Source of the DNA: Chaenocephalus aceratus
Lineage: Eukaryota > Chordata > Actinopteri > Perciformes > Channichthyidae
DNA length: 64,000 bases
Reading direction: 5' to 3'
Assembly (NCBI GenBank): GCA_023974075.1
Contig: CM043792.1
Coordinates: 24,185,514-24,249,513 of the forward strand
In this document: positions 1 to 13,299 of the stretch, one piece after another
How positions within the stretch are numbered: the first letter of the stretch is position 1
How the letters are laid out: each line of letters begins with the position of its first letter
The notes under the pieces: generated by a model
Seen by the model: only the letters and a program-made list of their open reading frames with translations
Told to the model about the DNA's origin: nothing
Database searches by the model: none
Made by a program: the position numbers and the translations under genes

Positions 1-2883
1 TTTCATCGACACGCAGCCAAATATGGAGGCTGCCTGCTCTGAGCGCGCACCAGCCGCTATCTCTCTGAACATAAACGGTGCAGAGCCATTATAGCAGTCT
101 ACCGACAGGAAATGTCGGTCTACAGGCTGTGACTATCAAAATGGTGGTTCATATTTCGACGGCAGCCACAACGCATCTTTTGTCCGCAGCGCACCCGCCT
201 TTGTCTCCTCCATTGCGGGGAGAATTTAAACAGATAGCAGCAAATATATCTTGTATCTTTAACTTGATCGAGAACGAAGACGGGTGAACGACAGACCGCC
301 TCCCTGCTCATGTTGCGATTACCTTTCACACATCTGCAGGAAATGATTCCACTTCTAATTAACCTAAAATATAATCCAAACCAATTAAAACACATGTGTA
401 TCTTTATACATGTGCGTCATCAAGGGGATATTTGAAGGATGTTATAGTTTGAACAACATGAGGATAAGCACAGATCAAGAATAAATGTAGAGAAATGTAT
501 TTGTAGACTGTATGTTCTAATCATTCTTAATTTGTGTGGCAAATGAGTGTGAATTAACTGCACTTTTTTTTTTTTATAAAGTCACCTTTAGGTTGCATGT
601 GTCATGGGGAGGCTGCCAGGTCTTTTAAAATCGCCACAGTGGCAAACATTGTGTTGTCCGTCAGGGTCAGTGGAAAATTCTGGCCCACAACATCAACAAA
701 AAAAGGCTTTGGTGGTTGATACCAGATACAATTTCACCCTTCTTTATTCATTAAATGTTTGAAATCTCACAGGACTGCTCATACTGCGCAGTCTGCATGA
801 TTGTTGGTATTCATTTTAAATTGACAGACATGGAAAAAATGGAAGACAACGGGAATAAAAACCTGAAAATGAAATAATACAGTATTGTGCCAATGTTTCT
901 TTCTGCTTATTATTTGTGTTATCTATTTGACCTTCCGTTCAACAGATCTAATGGTAATGTGGAGGACCTGAAGGCTTTGGCATGAGAAAGACTGCACGAT
1001 TATTATACGTCCATGTTTATCTTGGGGAAAATGTTTGTTTTGGTCAAAATGTGTTTGTAGAATTGTTTTACTATTTTCATTTAGAATGAATAGCTGACCA
1101 ATAATGATAATTGCACCTGAGGCCTAATAAAATGAAGCTGCAGTTGGCAGTTTATTCAGTTAAACAATGTGGTTTTATTTATGCGATTATTATTTTTGAG
1201 TTAAGGTTTTCTTCACCATCGATTTTGTCGTTCAATATTAACATAATAATACAAATAATAATATGCTACCGAATGCAGACTAACAAACGTTTTGTGTTCA
1301 ATCAAAATATAAATGCTTCGTTTTATTTTTGAGATAGGCAACAGCTTCAAACAAGAAGTAAAAAAACACAACATTTGTAATTAATAATTTTAAGAAAATC
1401 AATAATAATAGTATTAGCATTTTATCATTTTAAATAATTTTAACAGTGATAATAATAACAATAATAATAATATAAACAATGACACTAATGTTCCAGAACA
1501 AAGTATTACTACTACTGATAGTGATAATTATCAAAATCAATTACAGGCCCTCAACATATTTATACAAAACAGAATAAAAATGTAATTATATTAAAACAAA
1601 CGATCCTTTTTTAAATTGTATTTGGATGCACAAAACATTGATCCACTTATTTCACTCTAAATTTCGTCTGGTTTAATATGTCATTTAAATGTTGCCAAAC
1701 TTTGTAGGGAAATCCCTTTTGGAGTCCAGTTTACCAAATAAATGCAAATAATCAACACTCATCCAGGAATTATTATAATGTCCTTTAGTCCTTCAGAAGA
1801 AAATGTATTTATATAAATTATGACTGTGAATATTCTGCATGTTTTTGAGTTAAGAAACTAAGAAATATTAATGAGGTCGTTATGGACTATATTTGCTTTT
1901 CATTTAATTTGGTTGGTCTTCAAAAATCATTCAATAATTTAGTCTAAATAAACCGAATTTCCCTTACGGTTAACGTGCAATATGCCTAAAAGAAATACCC
2001 TATGGAAGTTACATTTAAAACTAATCGACTGAAATCATGATTTGCTTTTTTTGGGTGTCTGTTTGGTCTTTATTTGATCATCGCAATCCTTATGCTACTG
2101 AGTGAATTATTGTGTGCTGCGTAAAACATGAATGTGCAAAAGTCCGCACGCACATTATGGTATTACATAGTAATTTTAAATATCGTTTGATAGGAAAAAA
2201 GGAGCTGGACATAAACAGCTTTGCAGTTTGTCACCTAATTATCAAATATTTTTAAAATAATCATTCGTATGGATGAATCAAAATCAAAATGCATCGGAGG
2301 GGTTTTTCAAAATTCCTTAAATGGGGCTGATATTTGAACGTTTAGGATGCCATCAGACAAAACATTAAATATGGGATTTTTTATTTCTGATATTAGTCAG
2401 TATAATTGTATTGTTAATTTATTTATGATTTTACACATACTGATGTTTACATAAATGTTTATTGGATGAGGATTTTCAGCCACTGTATTACACCAGTCAT
2501 TCTCTTGTCTCGTTTCTTTTATTTCCTATTTTTCGGTTCTTTCTTTAAATGCAAGTGAAACTACACATTTTCATTTGGACTCTGTACCCCTAGGTGCTCG
2601 GTGGATCTCTCTGACTTCGCTTGCCCCCCCGTGCCAGACATTCCATTACAGCAGCCGAGCAGCGGGGCTCCTCCCCCTCACTCAGAAACCGGAGCACGTA
2701 GCAACAACCGAGCCAATGTGCGATCCGTCCTACCGACTGCGGTGCCTGGCAACAGAAAAAGACGTGATGACGTCCTCTCCAGATTGCGTGTTATGGGGTG
2801 TGCGGAATTAAACAACCAGAAGAGGACAAGCGGGGAAGCCAAAAATAATAAAAGAGACAGAAATAAACGAGGTGCATGGAATA
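1..2883. other. AT-rich upstream region of cbx8
   Basis: No gene is supported here. Most of the stretch is AT-rich with short ATA-type runs near 1380-1480. The first 300 bases and the last 300 (about 2575-2883) are richer in GC and CpG. The right-hand part runs straight into the cbx8 start codon, so it probably holds the cbx8 promoter and 5' UTR. The short open frames in it show no protein family that I recognise. Confidence 0.5.
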
Positions 2884-5272
2884 ATGGAGCTCTCTGCTGT
2901 CGGTGAGAGCGTCTTCGCAGCCGAGTCCATCCTCAAACGGAGAATCCGACGGGTAATCGCTGCTTTTCGCCCACAGGCTGTCTTCACACATATTACGCAA
3001 CCATTTGTTTGTTCGCCGCTCACAATCAATGCTTTGATAACCCTGAATGATCTGTTTTTGCAGGGTTGCTGGGAATATCTGGTGAAATGGAAGGGCTGGT
3101 CTCAGAAGTGAGTATTGTAGCCGAGGCTGTGAAGGACAGCGCTCCATTCTGGCCGCTCGTATAACTGCAACACCTCAGACATATTGTTTATACAGCTCGT
3201 TTCTTATCATATCATCTGCTCCATGTGTTGAAGCGCAGTCTGTTATATGTCTGGTGGCTCATGGGGCTGTCGAGGTCTGAGCGTAAGCCCGCTGGGATGC
3301 ATTGAAGTAGCTTTAGCAATGGCTGGGATCACCATGCGTCACTGTCCGCTACTAGCTACTTTGTTTTACTAGCGCAAGCAGCAAGATCGCTTTGTTAAAG
3401 TGTAACGCAGCGGTGTGATTGTAGAATATCTGTCTAAGATATGTGTCTCCTTGTGTTTGGGACACAGGTACAGCACCTGGGAGCCGGAGGAAAACATTCT
3501 GGATGCACGTCTGTTCGCAGCTTTTGAGGAGAGGTGAGGGTTTGACAGCGCAGCATAGGCCTCTCTGCAGACAGGAGACAGCACCGTGCATTTTGTACCG
3601 CAAACATGCCCATTTAAATCCGACTTTTTCTCTATTTGGATCTCGCAAACTTTTTTCTTGTAAAGAAAGTGACAACAAGCGTCGTTGGAGCGAAGTCATT
3701 CCATTTCCAAATCAGATTGTTGCAATGCATTATGTCATTTTCTTATCATAAGCGGGATATCTGCTTTACTCTGACATGATTTTATCTAATTTATAGCGTA
3801 TTTCTAATTAAAAAAACGTTTTAAAATACGATTAAATCAAAGCATGAGTAAATGGCACTTGTGAGAAAAGAGATTTCCCGATTTTATTATAGCCTAGTCC
3901 AAATAAAACATGTAGCCTAAATATATTTGTTAATCTGTGATGAATCGTGATTTTCTTTATCAGGGAGCGCGAAAGGGAGCTGTTTGGGCCGAAGAAGAGG
4001 GGACCCAAACCTGAGACATTTCTCTTGAAGGTGGGTAAATCATGTGATGTATTTCTCGGTTTTTCATGTTATCTTTTCGCCTTTCTAATGTGAGATGATA
4101 TGATTCATTTCGATTTCATGAAAGTTAAAACCTTATCGAGTTTGAAACTTTTTTGTGATCCATAAAATATTGCATGCCTGTGAGATCTGCGAGCTAAGAA
4201 TAACTTGTGATTCCCCCAGTGATTCTAATGAGGTTGAGCTACAGTGCTTTTACATTTAAAACATCCTTTTATATTATAGAAATGTATATGTATTTGACAT
4301 GGATTCCCTAAAAAAACAAGCAGCTTTAGGGACGAGGCCTTAACGCTCGTAACCAGGGTGCAGCTGCTTCTCTTAAACTTTTACATTTCCCCAGGAGATA
4401 TCAACATTTAATCTCTGGTAAACTCCTCTCATAAACGTTATATGCTCTGTCCTCAGGCCAAAGCCAAAGAAAAGACGTATGAATTTAGAAGAGAGGCTCC
4501 CAGAGCGATCCAGGTTTCCTATCCAATCCCGGAGCCTGTCATAACTCCCAGGGCCCGGGAGGGTTTACGTACCGTGGTTCCCACAATCTTCCCACCGAGC
4601 GCAGTCAACAGAGGGGAAAGTGTCCAAATCCGACCACCGGAGCCAGAGAGGAGGCCAAGACCGACTCCATCAGCTGCTCTGACAGACCTAGAAGGCGTCC
4701 GGATACCTAAAAAGAGAGGGCGCAAACCGAAGCTGCATTTACATTTCAATGAAACAGTCGATGGAGGCCTCTCAGCAGAGCCGGACACCAAACGGAGCAG
4801 GTCACTCGAGGAGCCGGTGTCACACGGATTTTCCAACATGTCACGCCACTTGCTTCATCACGGGGAGGCGTCAGATCACAGTCTCATGCAGCTGACACGG
4901 AGGTTTGAGGAGAAGACCACCATCACACCCAAACACAGCAGCAGCGAGCAGAGACACGCAGGGTTGTCTTTCAGCGCGTTCAATCCAGATGTGCGTAAAA
5001 GGGATCAGTTGAAACACATGACTAAATATTTGATGTCTGTGCGGCGGCCCAGCAGCTCTGCAGAGCACCGGAAGCATCAGGTGAAGGAGTGCAGTCAACC
5101 TGCTGTCAGATCCACTGAGAACAATGACAAGGCCACGCGACCAGCCTCGTGCTGGACCCCCAGATTGACCAACCTGCACACTGTGACAGTGACAGATGTC
5201 ACCATGAACTTATTGACAGTCACTGTCAGAGAGAGCAGCACGGAGAAAGGCTTTTTCAGAGAGAAGAGATGA
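2884..5272 (+). CDS. cbx8: chromobox protein 8 (Polycomb CBX8), five exons
   Basis: Coding exons 2884-2952, 3064-3107, 3468-3533, 3964-4030 and 4457-5272 join in phase to a 353-residue protein (human CBX8 has 389). Residues about 10-62 form a chromodomain that would read trimethylated H3K27; the aromatic cage residues are visible as the Phe in VFAAE and the two Trp of VKWKGW. A basic KKRGPKP segment follows, and a [10 protein letters not shown]-hook-like motif lies in exon 5. The C-terminus, from TPRLTNL through VTDVT to FFREKR, is the CBX8-type Polycomb box, which binds RING1 in PRC1. That ending separates it from CBX2, CBX4, CBX6 and CBX7. The ATG begins the typical MELSAVGE start. The linker between chromodomain and Pc box is shorter than in human. 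Which teleost copy (a or b) is not decidable here. It acts in the nucleus as a transcriptional repressor. Confidence 0.95.
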
Positions 5273-7527
5273 GTATGCTCGGATGTGGGTCAAACAAAAA
5301 AAAAGCATAATAGTTTAACAAGCTACTAACTAACAAGCCTACTGCAATGCTATATATTTTTTCTATGTAACTTACAACTATGTACATACAAATATTTAAT
5401 ACACTGCTGAGAAAATCAAAAATCAAAGTGTCCTTGTGAGTGTATTGTTTTTGAGTGTTTTAAAAAAAAAAATGTTTTTAAAGAAAAACGTTTCAACGAT
5501 GTCATCATAAATAACCATAACTTTCTAGAACCCAATTTCGCTTATAAACGCATCCGGTTATTGATTCTGACAGTGTTCCCTCATTACGAGATTTAGTTAA
5601 CGCTTTAATGAAGATTTACTGAAGGTGTGTCTGAAATGAAATACTTTCCAGTCATTCACGTGTTTAAGTTAAACCAAGGCCACTTGAGTCGAACACGGTT
5701 CTGAAAAGGAGGTTTCAATATATCTATATAAGGTATTATATGAATTTGTGTAAGCTGCAGTACTTCAAAAGATCGAAATAGATTACCATGCGTCATATTA
5801 AAATGTTTTATTATCCTGCTGGATGACGTCTTTTGTGATGGCTTTTCTGTTTGAAGATTCTCTGATGAGAAAGTTAACCTCTTTTTGGTAAACAGAATTG
5901 AAGACATACTAAACTTGATTGTACTTTGGATAAACAAAAATAGACTATTCAGGTGTAGGCTATGGCCTCCTGGTCACACGCAACTATAGGCCTACCTAAA
6001 AACACATTAAGACCCAACCGGTTCCCTTCAAACTACACGGGCCTTATCTCAAATTCAAGAAATCCCAAATATGTTGGTTTTTTCCATCATTTAAACGCCT
6101 TGTATCATAATCAGAAAAAACATAAATATCAGAGCCTGTCTAACCTTGGTGGACTTGATTACCGATTGAAGCTGATAAGCATATTATAGCTTTATTCCCT
6201 GCAACATTATCATCACCACCATGTCGAGTATTGTAAGCGGTCAAATTAGCATACTTCAAAAGAGCGAGTTGGGCCTTGAAGCTGACAGCCAGTACAAGAA
6301 CAAGACGTTTTTGACAGCTTTAATTGAAACACTCTGATGCTATAATGATTTTAATAGGAATAGTATCAATGAGTCATTTAATTTGCACATAACTGTGAGA
6401 AAGAATTACAAGAGGAGTTTCCTATGTGACCCCGTGTCGAGTTGAGTGAACGGAGGTTTATGGTTTGAACGGTTCCTCTTTTTTAGGGCGTTACACTGTG
6501 GTGTAGGCCGTTATTTATCCCATTAACTTGCATCACCTTGCTCCATCAGGCTTTTATAGTACATGAAGCATCCAGGCTGCACTCCGCTGATAAGAGGCCA
6601 CTTCTTTCATGCACAAAGCCTCCATTCATTTGACTTCGCTTTGTCTCTGCAGAGGACACATGACCCAATATGACCATCCGGGACTCCTGTGAGGAAACTC
6701 CGTCTGTATTCTGTCTCACCAAAGGCTCTTTTTAAATGTTTAATTTGTTTATATATAGGAACATCTGAATTTGATGTGTTGGTTTAATGAAAAAAAGGGG
6801 GTGGAGCATTGCTTTCTAGGAACACAGTTTGACGCGAATTCATGGAACAAAAATAATGCAACTTCGCAAACTATGTCTAAAGTGTATCTTGTCATGTTCT
6901 GCGTGCGCTGACATGTATAACACATTCAATATCATCCAAACTCCTAGATTTAGTGGCTAGAGCAGCAAAACTTGTCCTGCAGCTGTGACAACATCCTGCC
7001 AGATTCTCCACCTGAGTGTAATTTACTCAACGACATGGCGACCCATCAAGAATCCAAACCCTTTGATCTGATTCTGCCTGAGGGCCCTTATAAACTGGAT
7101 GCAAACCTCGAGAGGCCTGTCTGGTTACACTCCAGACTTTACCTCCACAAGATGTCGACAGCAGCAAGACCTTGAAACTCTGCCAAATTATTTTCCCACA
7201 AAGACTCTGCGAGTTAAAATGAAGTGGAACCACTCATCCACAGAGGATTAATCATTGGTGAAAGCTTGTATCGTTTGTACTCATGTACAGTATTAGTGGC
7301 TGTTGAGTTACAGCCCCCTCCCGAAGAAAGCATCAGACCTCCAGTGAGGGCAGTGTGCGTTACATCATCCCGCCACTAGATGAAGCTCAAACTCAGATAC
7401 ACCCCCTCCCAATTTCATTTCAGATGGGCTAACTATAGGAAATGCATAAACAATTGATTAATTGCTCTTATGTCACAGCCATGTTACAATGTTATGATTT
7501 TACACACATTTTTGAATAGAAGAGAAC

Positions 7528-8480
7528 AGCTTCTATGTTATGTGATCAAGTGAGTGTAATTTGACCATGATTCCAAATCCAATATCATATTTTATTATAA
7601 ATAAAACACGTTTATTTTTCATTGAATTATTCCTTTAGCAAATGGTTTATGATTCTTTCTTTTTTATTTATTTATGTAAAGTCTCTATATAGCTTCCATG
7701 TTATGTGACCAAGTGACCCCGTCACCCCAAATCAATGCAATAATATTGCAGGAGCGTTGGCCTTAGCTCTGTGGTGTTTTACATTACATATCATTTGGCT
7801 GATGCTTGTATCCAATAAGCGCAACAACCATAAAGAATCAAACTCCGAACATCAAGGAAAGTGCAGATATATTCACTTCAAGCAAGATCAGAGCCCATCA
7901 CTATTCAATTCATTGCCCGGCCAAACAATCATGGTTACTTAAAATACTCGCGCCACGGCGGTCGAAAACCATTATGAACTTCCGGTCATGTGACCTGACA
8001 CACCTTATGTACCTGTGCCCAAGGTAATAAAGCAGCGACACCCTATGGCACACACGGTGATTATGTGACAGCTTAAACCCAAACATGACCTTTCATTAAA
8101 ACGCTCTTACAATTATATTACAACACTTGACAAGAAAAACACAACTTTTGTTATTGCATTTAATTGCTTCCTATATTTTTTCAAACGTTCTTCGGAAAGT
8201 TAGGCGTTTGAAAAAAAAAGATTATTTATTTAATTGTCAAAAGCTTATATGTCATAACCATGTTGACTCCAAATCAATACAACACTGTATACTTGACAAT
8301 TAAGACACACCTCTTATTGGATTAAAGTCCTTCTATTATTCTTATATTATTCAGACATCATTAGCTTCAATGTCAGCATGTGACCAGTGACTCCAAATCA
8401 ATGCAGCATTGTCTAACCACACTGGACATATAAGACACATCTCTCTTTTATTGGATTATAGATAACTTTATTTCATGTAC
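7528..8480. repeat. degenerate dispersed tandem units
   Basis: Four diverged copies of one motif start near 7528, 7691, 8239 and 8362. Each has a form of AGCTTnnATGTnATGTGACC followed by CCAAATCAATGCA. The last two copies also share a downstream stretch ending in TTATTGGATTA, giving a unit of about 123 bp. The first two are about 163 bp apart. A stretch holding a SINE scrap separates the pairs. I do not recognise the family. Confidence 0.55.
7779..7826 (-). repeat. degraded SINE fragment
   Basis: This short piece resembles the CATTTAGCTGACGCTTTTAT segment seen at 10627 and 33754, with several substitutions. It is probably a decayed copy of the same tRNA-derived SINE family. Confidence 0.4.
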
Positions 8481-8923
8481 ATATTGATCGGAAAATTCTG
8501 CCCTTTTTACTGAAAAGTTTAGATTTTATAAACTATGTTCCTATTCAATGAAATGTTATTCCAACGTCACCCATGATGATGTTATTCCAAACCCTTTTAT
8601 GTTTTGGATTAGTTTCAGCCACCTCCAGCCATATACCCAATTGGAAATTATGCAGTTTCCTAAAACTAATTTGGGCAAGTTATTAAAATAAATCGCTTTT
8701 GTCTCATTTAAACGTTGACAAATGAATGGTTACTAAGTGAAACCCTGCAAGACACCGCTGCACCAGGGATGAATGTCTGTCGGATAGCCAACCTAAAACT
8801 AACCCGCAGACAACCTCTCAGAAGAGAGACTGATGTTAACAATAAGGCTTTCACCCTGAGCGTGTCTTTAGAGAGCAAAGACAAATACCTGCAGAGTCCC
8901 CCACCAACTGTGTCAGCCCTAAT

Positions 8924-9303
<380 letters not shown>

Positions 9304-9434
9304 AGTGAACATCTTGTGAAGCTGAGTCACGCGTCGCAGCAGAGCGCTTGTACTCTGGATAACTCACAAACAAACTTTCTAGCCATGCTCTGCCGTCCAA
9401 TTCTGTCTAGATTTTTGTTTCTTATACGGATGAG

Positions 9435-12400
9435 ATGTTGCCAAATGTGATTATTCTGATGTGTATGCTGGGACTTCAGCTACGGCACTGTTCGGCTGAT
9501 CTGTGCAACTGGACTGGAAGGTAAGGAACTTTCTCTCGTTTTCTGCGAGTCTATTGCCTTTTAAAGCGGGAAAACAGCTGGGGCATTTACATGTGGTGCA
9601 TGGTTTAACCAATCTTGAGGAATTATTTAGGCCTACACAGGCTTTGTTAAACCATTACAATGCATTAATAAAAACACATTTTGTGTTAAAGATGTTGTGT
9701 TTAACAAATGTCATTAATGACCTAACTTTGATAACTGCAAATGTAATTCGTATAGACAGCAAGAAACATGTGATTATTTATTATTGAATTGTAACATTTA
9801 CAACTGTATCAACAAGGACGACTAAACACCAGCATGGCATGCTCTACAATCTGCAACTAAACGTTCTTGTGTTTTGTATTGTAATTGTAATTATTTTTAA
9901 AGCAGCAATTATTTAGTAACCATTAATGATGCCAAACACAATGTAGTCAATGCAGTCATTTGAATGAAACCTTTTTCATATTGATAATCTATTCCTCGGT
10001 TTCCCTCTGATCCAGCGGGTTTGCAGCTGGTGTGGACTCGAGGATTGTTCTCCAGGTGCGGCTGCGCTGTACAGAAGGCTCGGTGATGTGGGTTTACCCG
10101 GGCCAGGCTCTCAGGGTGGTCCTGGAGCCCAACCTGTCCTCAGCCCGGCGCACCATCGTCTGCATCAAGCCGTCCCCCTCTCTCCGCGGAGCCAGCGTGT
10201 TCATCGAGCGGGCCGGGGAGCTGGAGCTGCTGGTGACCGAGGGCAGGCGGCCCCGGCATCAGGTGTACTGTTTTCGGGCTGATGGTCCACACAGACCCGC
10301 CATCTACCTCCAGTCCGGCCCGCAGAGTGACGGAGCCTGGAGCAGACGCACCATGGGCTTCAGATATGAGTTGCTGGGCAACAGGAGTGCTGCACCCAAC
10401 GTGGGCCACCGCGGGCTGCAGAGTGAGTGGAAAAACATGCATTTACAGCGTTTATTAAGGGTGTTAAAGAAAACATTTCGTTATGAGAAACCCTGCAGAT
10501 CATTTACTTATGGGTTACCAACTGTCCTTAAATAAAGGGCACATTTGTGGGGATTTTTCACAACCTGGCAACCCATAAAATAGCCTAGCGTGCAACTGCT
10601 TAGTGCATGCAATTATTACATCATTTACATTACATTACATTGCATTTAGCTGACGCTTTTATCCAAAGCGACTTACAATAAGTGCGTTCATTTGCAACTC
10701 AGAAACCTTTTATAAAGAGTGCATTGTAGAACATGACGCCAAAAATCGGAATCACATTTTAAAGCATGTATTACATTAAGGGATGGACCGGTCTTAATTC
10801 CTGGGAGAAATAGTGGTCATTTAATTACAGACCCCAATCATGCTGGCTGGAGCATGCAGCTGCTGGTCAGTTGTGTGTTTTGTCTGGCTGTCTGGTTTCC
10901 ATCAGGGCGGACAAAGCAGTGAGGACAGAGCGGACCACAGGGCGGCTGAAGGGCACCGGGCCAAAGGGCCTGAATTGAGACCACAAGTAGTCTGCAAATT
11001 CCACAAATGCCTTTTCATTGTGCATCTCTGTTTAGTAGCATTTATCCATGTGTGCGGGCCTTTTTCAATGTGATGATGTCATTCTATGTCCATAATAGAC
11101 AGCTGCTGGTCTATCTTTTCTGCATTGCCAGTCCGGCAGAAGTGTTTGACTCCTGCAGTCTCCTGCATTGGCACAGGGTCATTCAATTAGGTGGAGATAA
11201 TAGGAGTCAAACATGGGGTCAAGAGTTTTTTATATGGAGGCAGTGTGGTGGGCAGAACACTTAGGAGAAGCATTCCTTCATCCAACCGGGTTTCTTTACT
11301 CTTTCATGTGAGCAGGGAGATGAAGCAGTTGGTATGTGTGTCAGATTTAAAGTCCATGGAGTGGGAGGGAGGACAAGACCCCAATCTATCAATCATTATC
11401 AGTCAGTGAGTTGTGGGTCTTGTATGGTTTGGAACAGAGATAGGAATGCCAGACTTGATGCAGGTATTCATCATGCTTATTCTGTTCTTTTCTCACCCTA
11501 CAGCGTCATGTCGACCCTGCAATGATACGGAACTCCTCATGGCCATCTGCAACAGTGACTTTGGTGCGTATACAAATCTTACTCTACAAACCGCACATCT
11601 ACTTACTGTACTGCATATACAAACTGAAAAAACTCCATTACATTGCCACTAAGATATCAAGTTATAATAAGTCATGTCAATTAGGGAATACTAGTCAAAG
11701 TGTGAACAAAAACCTAATAATATAAATTCGATTTTCGTCTGGGCAACCAGACACAACCTGTATAGATTCCTTTGGGTAATGTAAATGTAAAGTAATCTAT
11801 TTGACTAAAGTGTTATATTTCATACAATGTATAGCTCTTTTTCTGCTCGTCTTAAGTTGACTTGTGACAAATGTTGACGTTTTTACTTTACACAGCCATA
11901 CTTACTAGTTCCTGATTTTAGCCTGCATACAAAACTGCAGATCACTTTATAAAATATGATTCAGAGTAATACATTCTAGCCACCAATTCAATATCAACTT
12001 GATACAATAGCCTCTTACCTCATTACATGTTGCTTACATGTTGCATCACTAAAATACATCCTATAATATATTAATATTAAGTCCTTCATTTGTTTGATTA
12101 TATTATTGTTGTACTTTAAAGATTGGAAGATTTTGAATTTGTGATCTAAATACCTCCTCCACCCCTGGTAAAAGTAACCAATATAAAAGTCTGAAGCTGG
12201 TCCGCTGTATGCCCTGACCGCAGCAGCAGAGGTCAAACAGATGTCGGGGGGCGTTGTAGAATGGGTGAAAGCAGTTCATTAGAGCAGAAGTAATAGGTCC
12301 TCATTTCTGTGCCTCAATTTCACACTCCTGCCATGTCCATTTAAAGATAATGCATAGTAAAGGTGTGAATGGAGAAAGACAGGAAGGAGAGAAAATAAAA

Positions 12401-12757
12401 TAACATGACACACTGGCTCTGCTCTTTCTTCCAGTGGTCCGAGGGCACATCAAAAATGTCTCCCACGACTCTGAGCATCAGACTTCCGTGTTGGAGGTTT
12501 CAGCAGTGAGGGTGTACTGGCAGCGCAGTGGAGTGTTTGAGCACCAAGCGGCGGCCCCTGGGTCCCCCCGCTCCGGGCACATCCACACACTCCTGCAGTG
12601 CCATGTGAAGCCTGGGGACGGAGAGTTTCTCTTCACAGGGTCAGAACACTTTGGGGAAGCTTGGCTAGGGTGTGCCCCGCGTTACAAAGACTTCCTGTCT
12701 GTCTACAAGACTGCCTGGGCAGCGCGGCGGAATTCCTGTGACTTCCCTTTGGACTGA
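9435..12757 (+). CDS. metrnl: meteorin-like protein, four exons
   Basis: Coding exons 9435-9520, 10016-10422, 11504-11563 and 12435-12757 join in phase to 291 residues (human METRNL 311, METRN 293). The N-terminus has a hydrophobic secretion signal (MLPNVIILMCMLGLQL). The mature protein has the family's CNWTGSG start, a CRPCNDTELLMAICNSDF segment across exons 2-4, and the C-terminal EAWLGCAPRYKDF block. METRNL is known as a secreted factor of muscle, fat and immune cells with a conserved set of cysteines. The VCIKP segment and GELELLV strand fit METRNL better than METRN, but the paralogue call is an inference. The earlier ATG at 9430 runs straight into a stop, so 9435 is used. A long GA/GT microsatellite sits just upstream. 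Two AATAAA signals (13257, 13285) lie about 500 bp past the stop. Confidence 0.93.
10627..10690 (-). repeat. SINE fragment in metrnl intron 2
   Basis: A short ATTACATT run leads into the GCTGACGCTTTTATCCAAAG and GCGACTTACAATAAG core shared with the fuller SINE at 33754-33951. Only this part of the element is present. Confidence 0.6.
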
Positions 12758-13256
12758 GGAAGTGTTGTTTTATCCACAGGCATCCTCAAGCCAGTACTGG
12801 CACTGTGGGGATATGTTTTCATGTGCCAGCAAGGTGGCATCCAGCATCACCAGCAGGGACCAAGTAATTCAATTGTGTTTTTTTTTTAAAAAGCACATTT
12901 TGAGGAGCAGGGCAGGGGCAAACAGCAGGGACTCAGAGGGCCGGCCTTTGTCCCCCCCCATCACTGCCCTCAGTCCTGGGAGGCTGAGAAGGGGTTGGGT
13001 TGCTGCTCCCTCTTTGTGCGTCTCCCAACATCATCCGTTGTTCACTTTGCTGGCTCTGTGTGACAATTGCCCCATGAACTAAAGTGGGAGGGAAGACTGA
13101 AGGACTGTTTTTTCCTAATCACCAGTTTGTTCAATATGCTTGTACATATTATGTGTTAGTTGTTTTTACTCGGATGAATATGTGCTGTAATATGTGAAAT
13201 AAGTTTCAAATGTGTTTTGTTTTGTCTATTTATATGTTTTGTGCTCTTCACATTCA

Positions 13257-13290
13257 AATAAATGTTTTTGCCACTAATATGCAAAATAAA
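13257..13290 (+). terminator. metrnl polyadenylation signals
   Basis: Two AATAAA hexamers, at 13257-13262 and 13285-13290, lie 500-530 bp after the metrnl stop codon. They are the likely 3' end of its transcript. Confidence 0.6.
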
Positions 13291-13299
13291 ATACATTAG

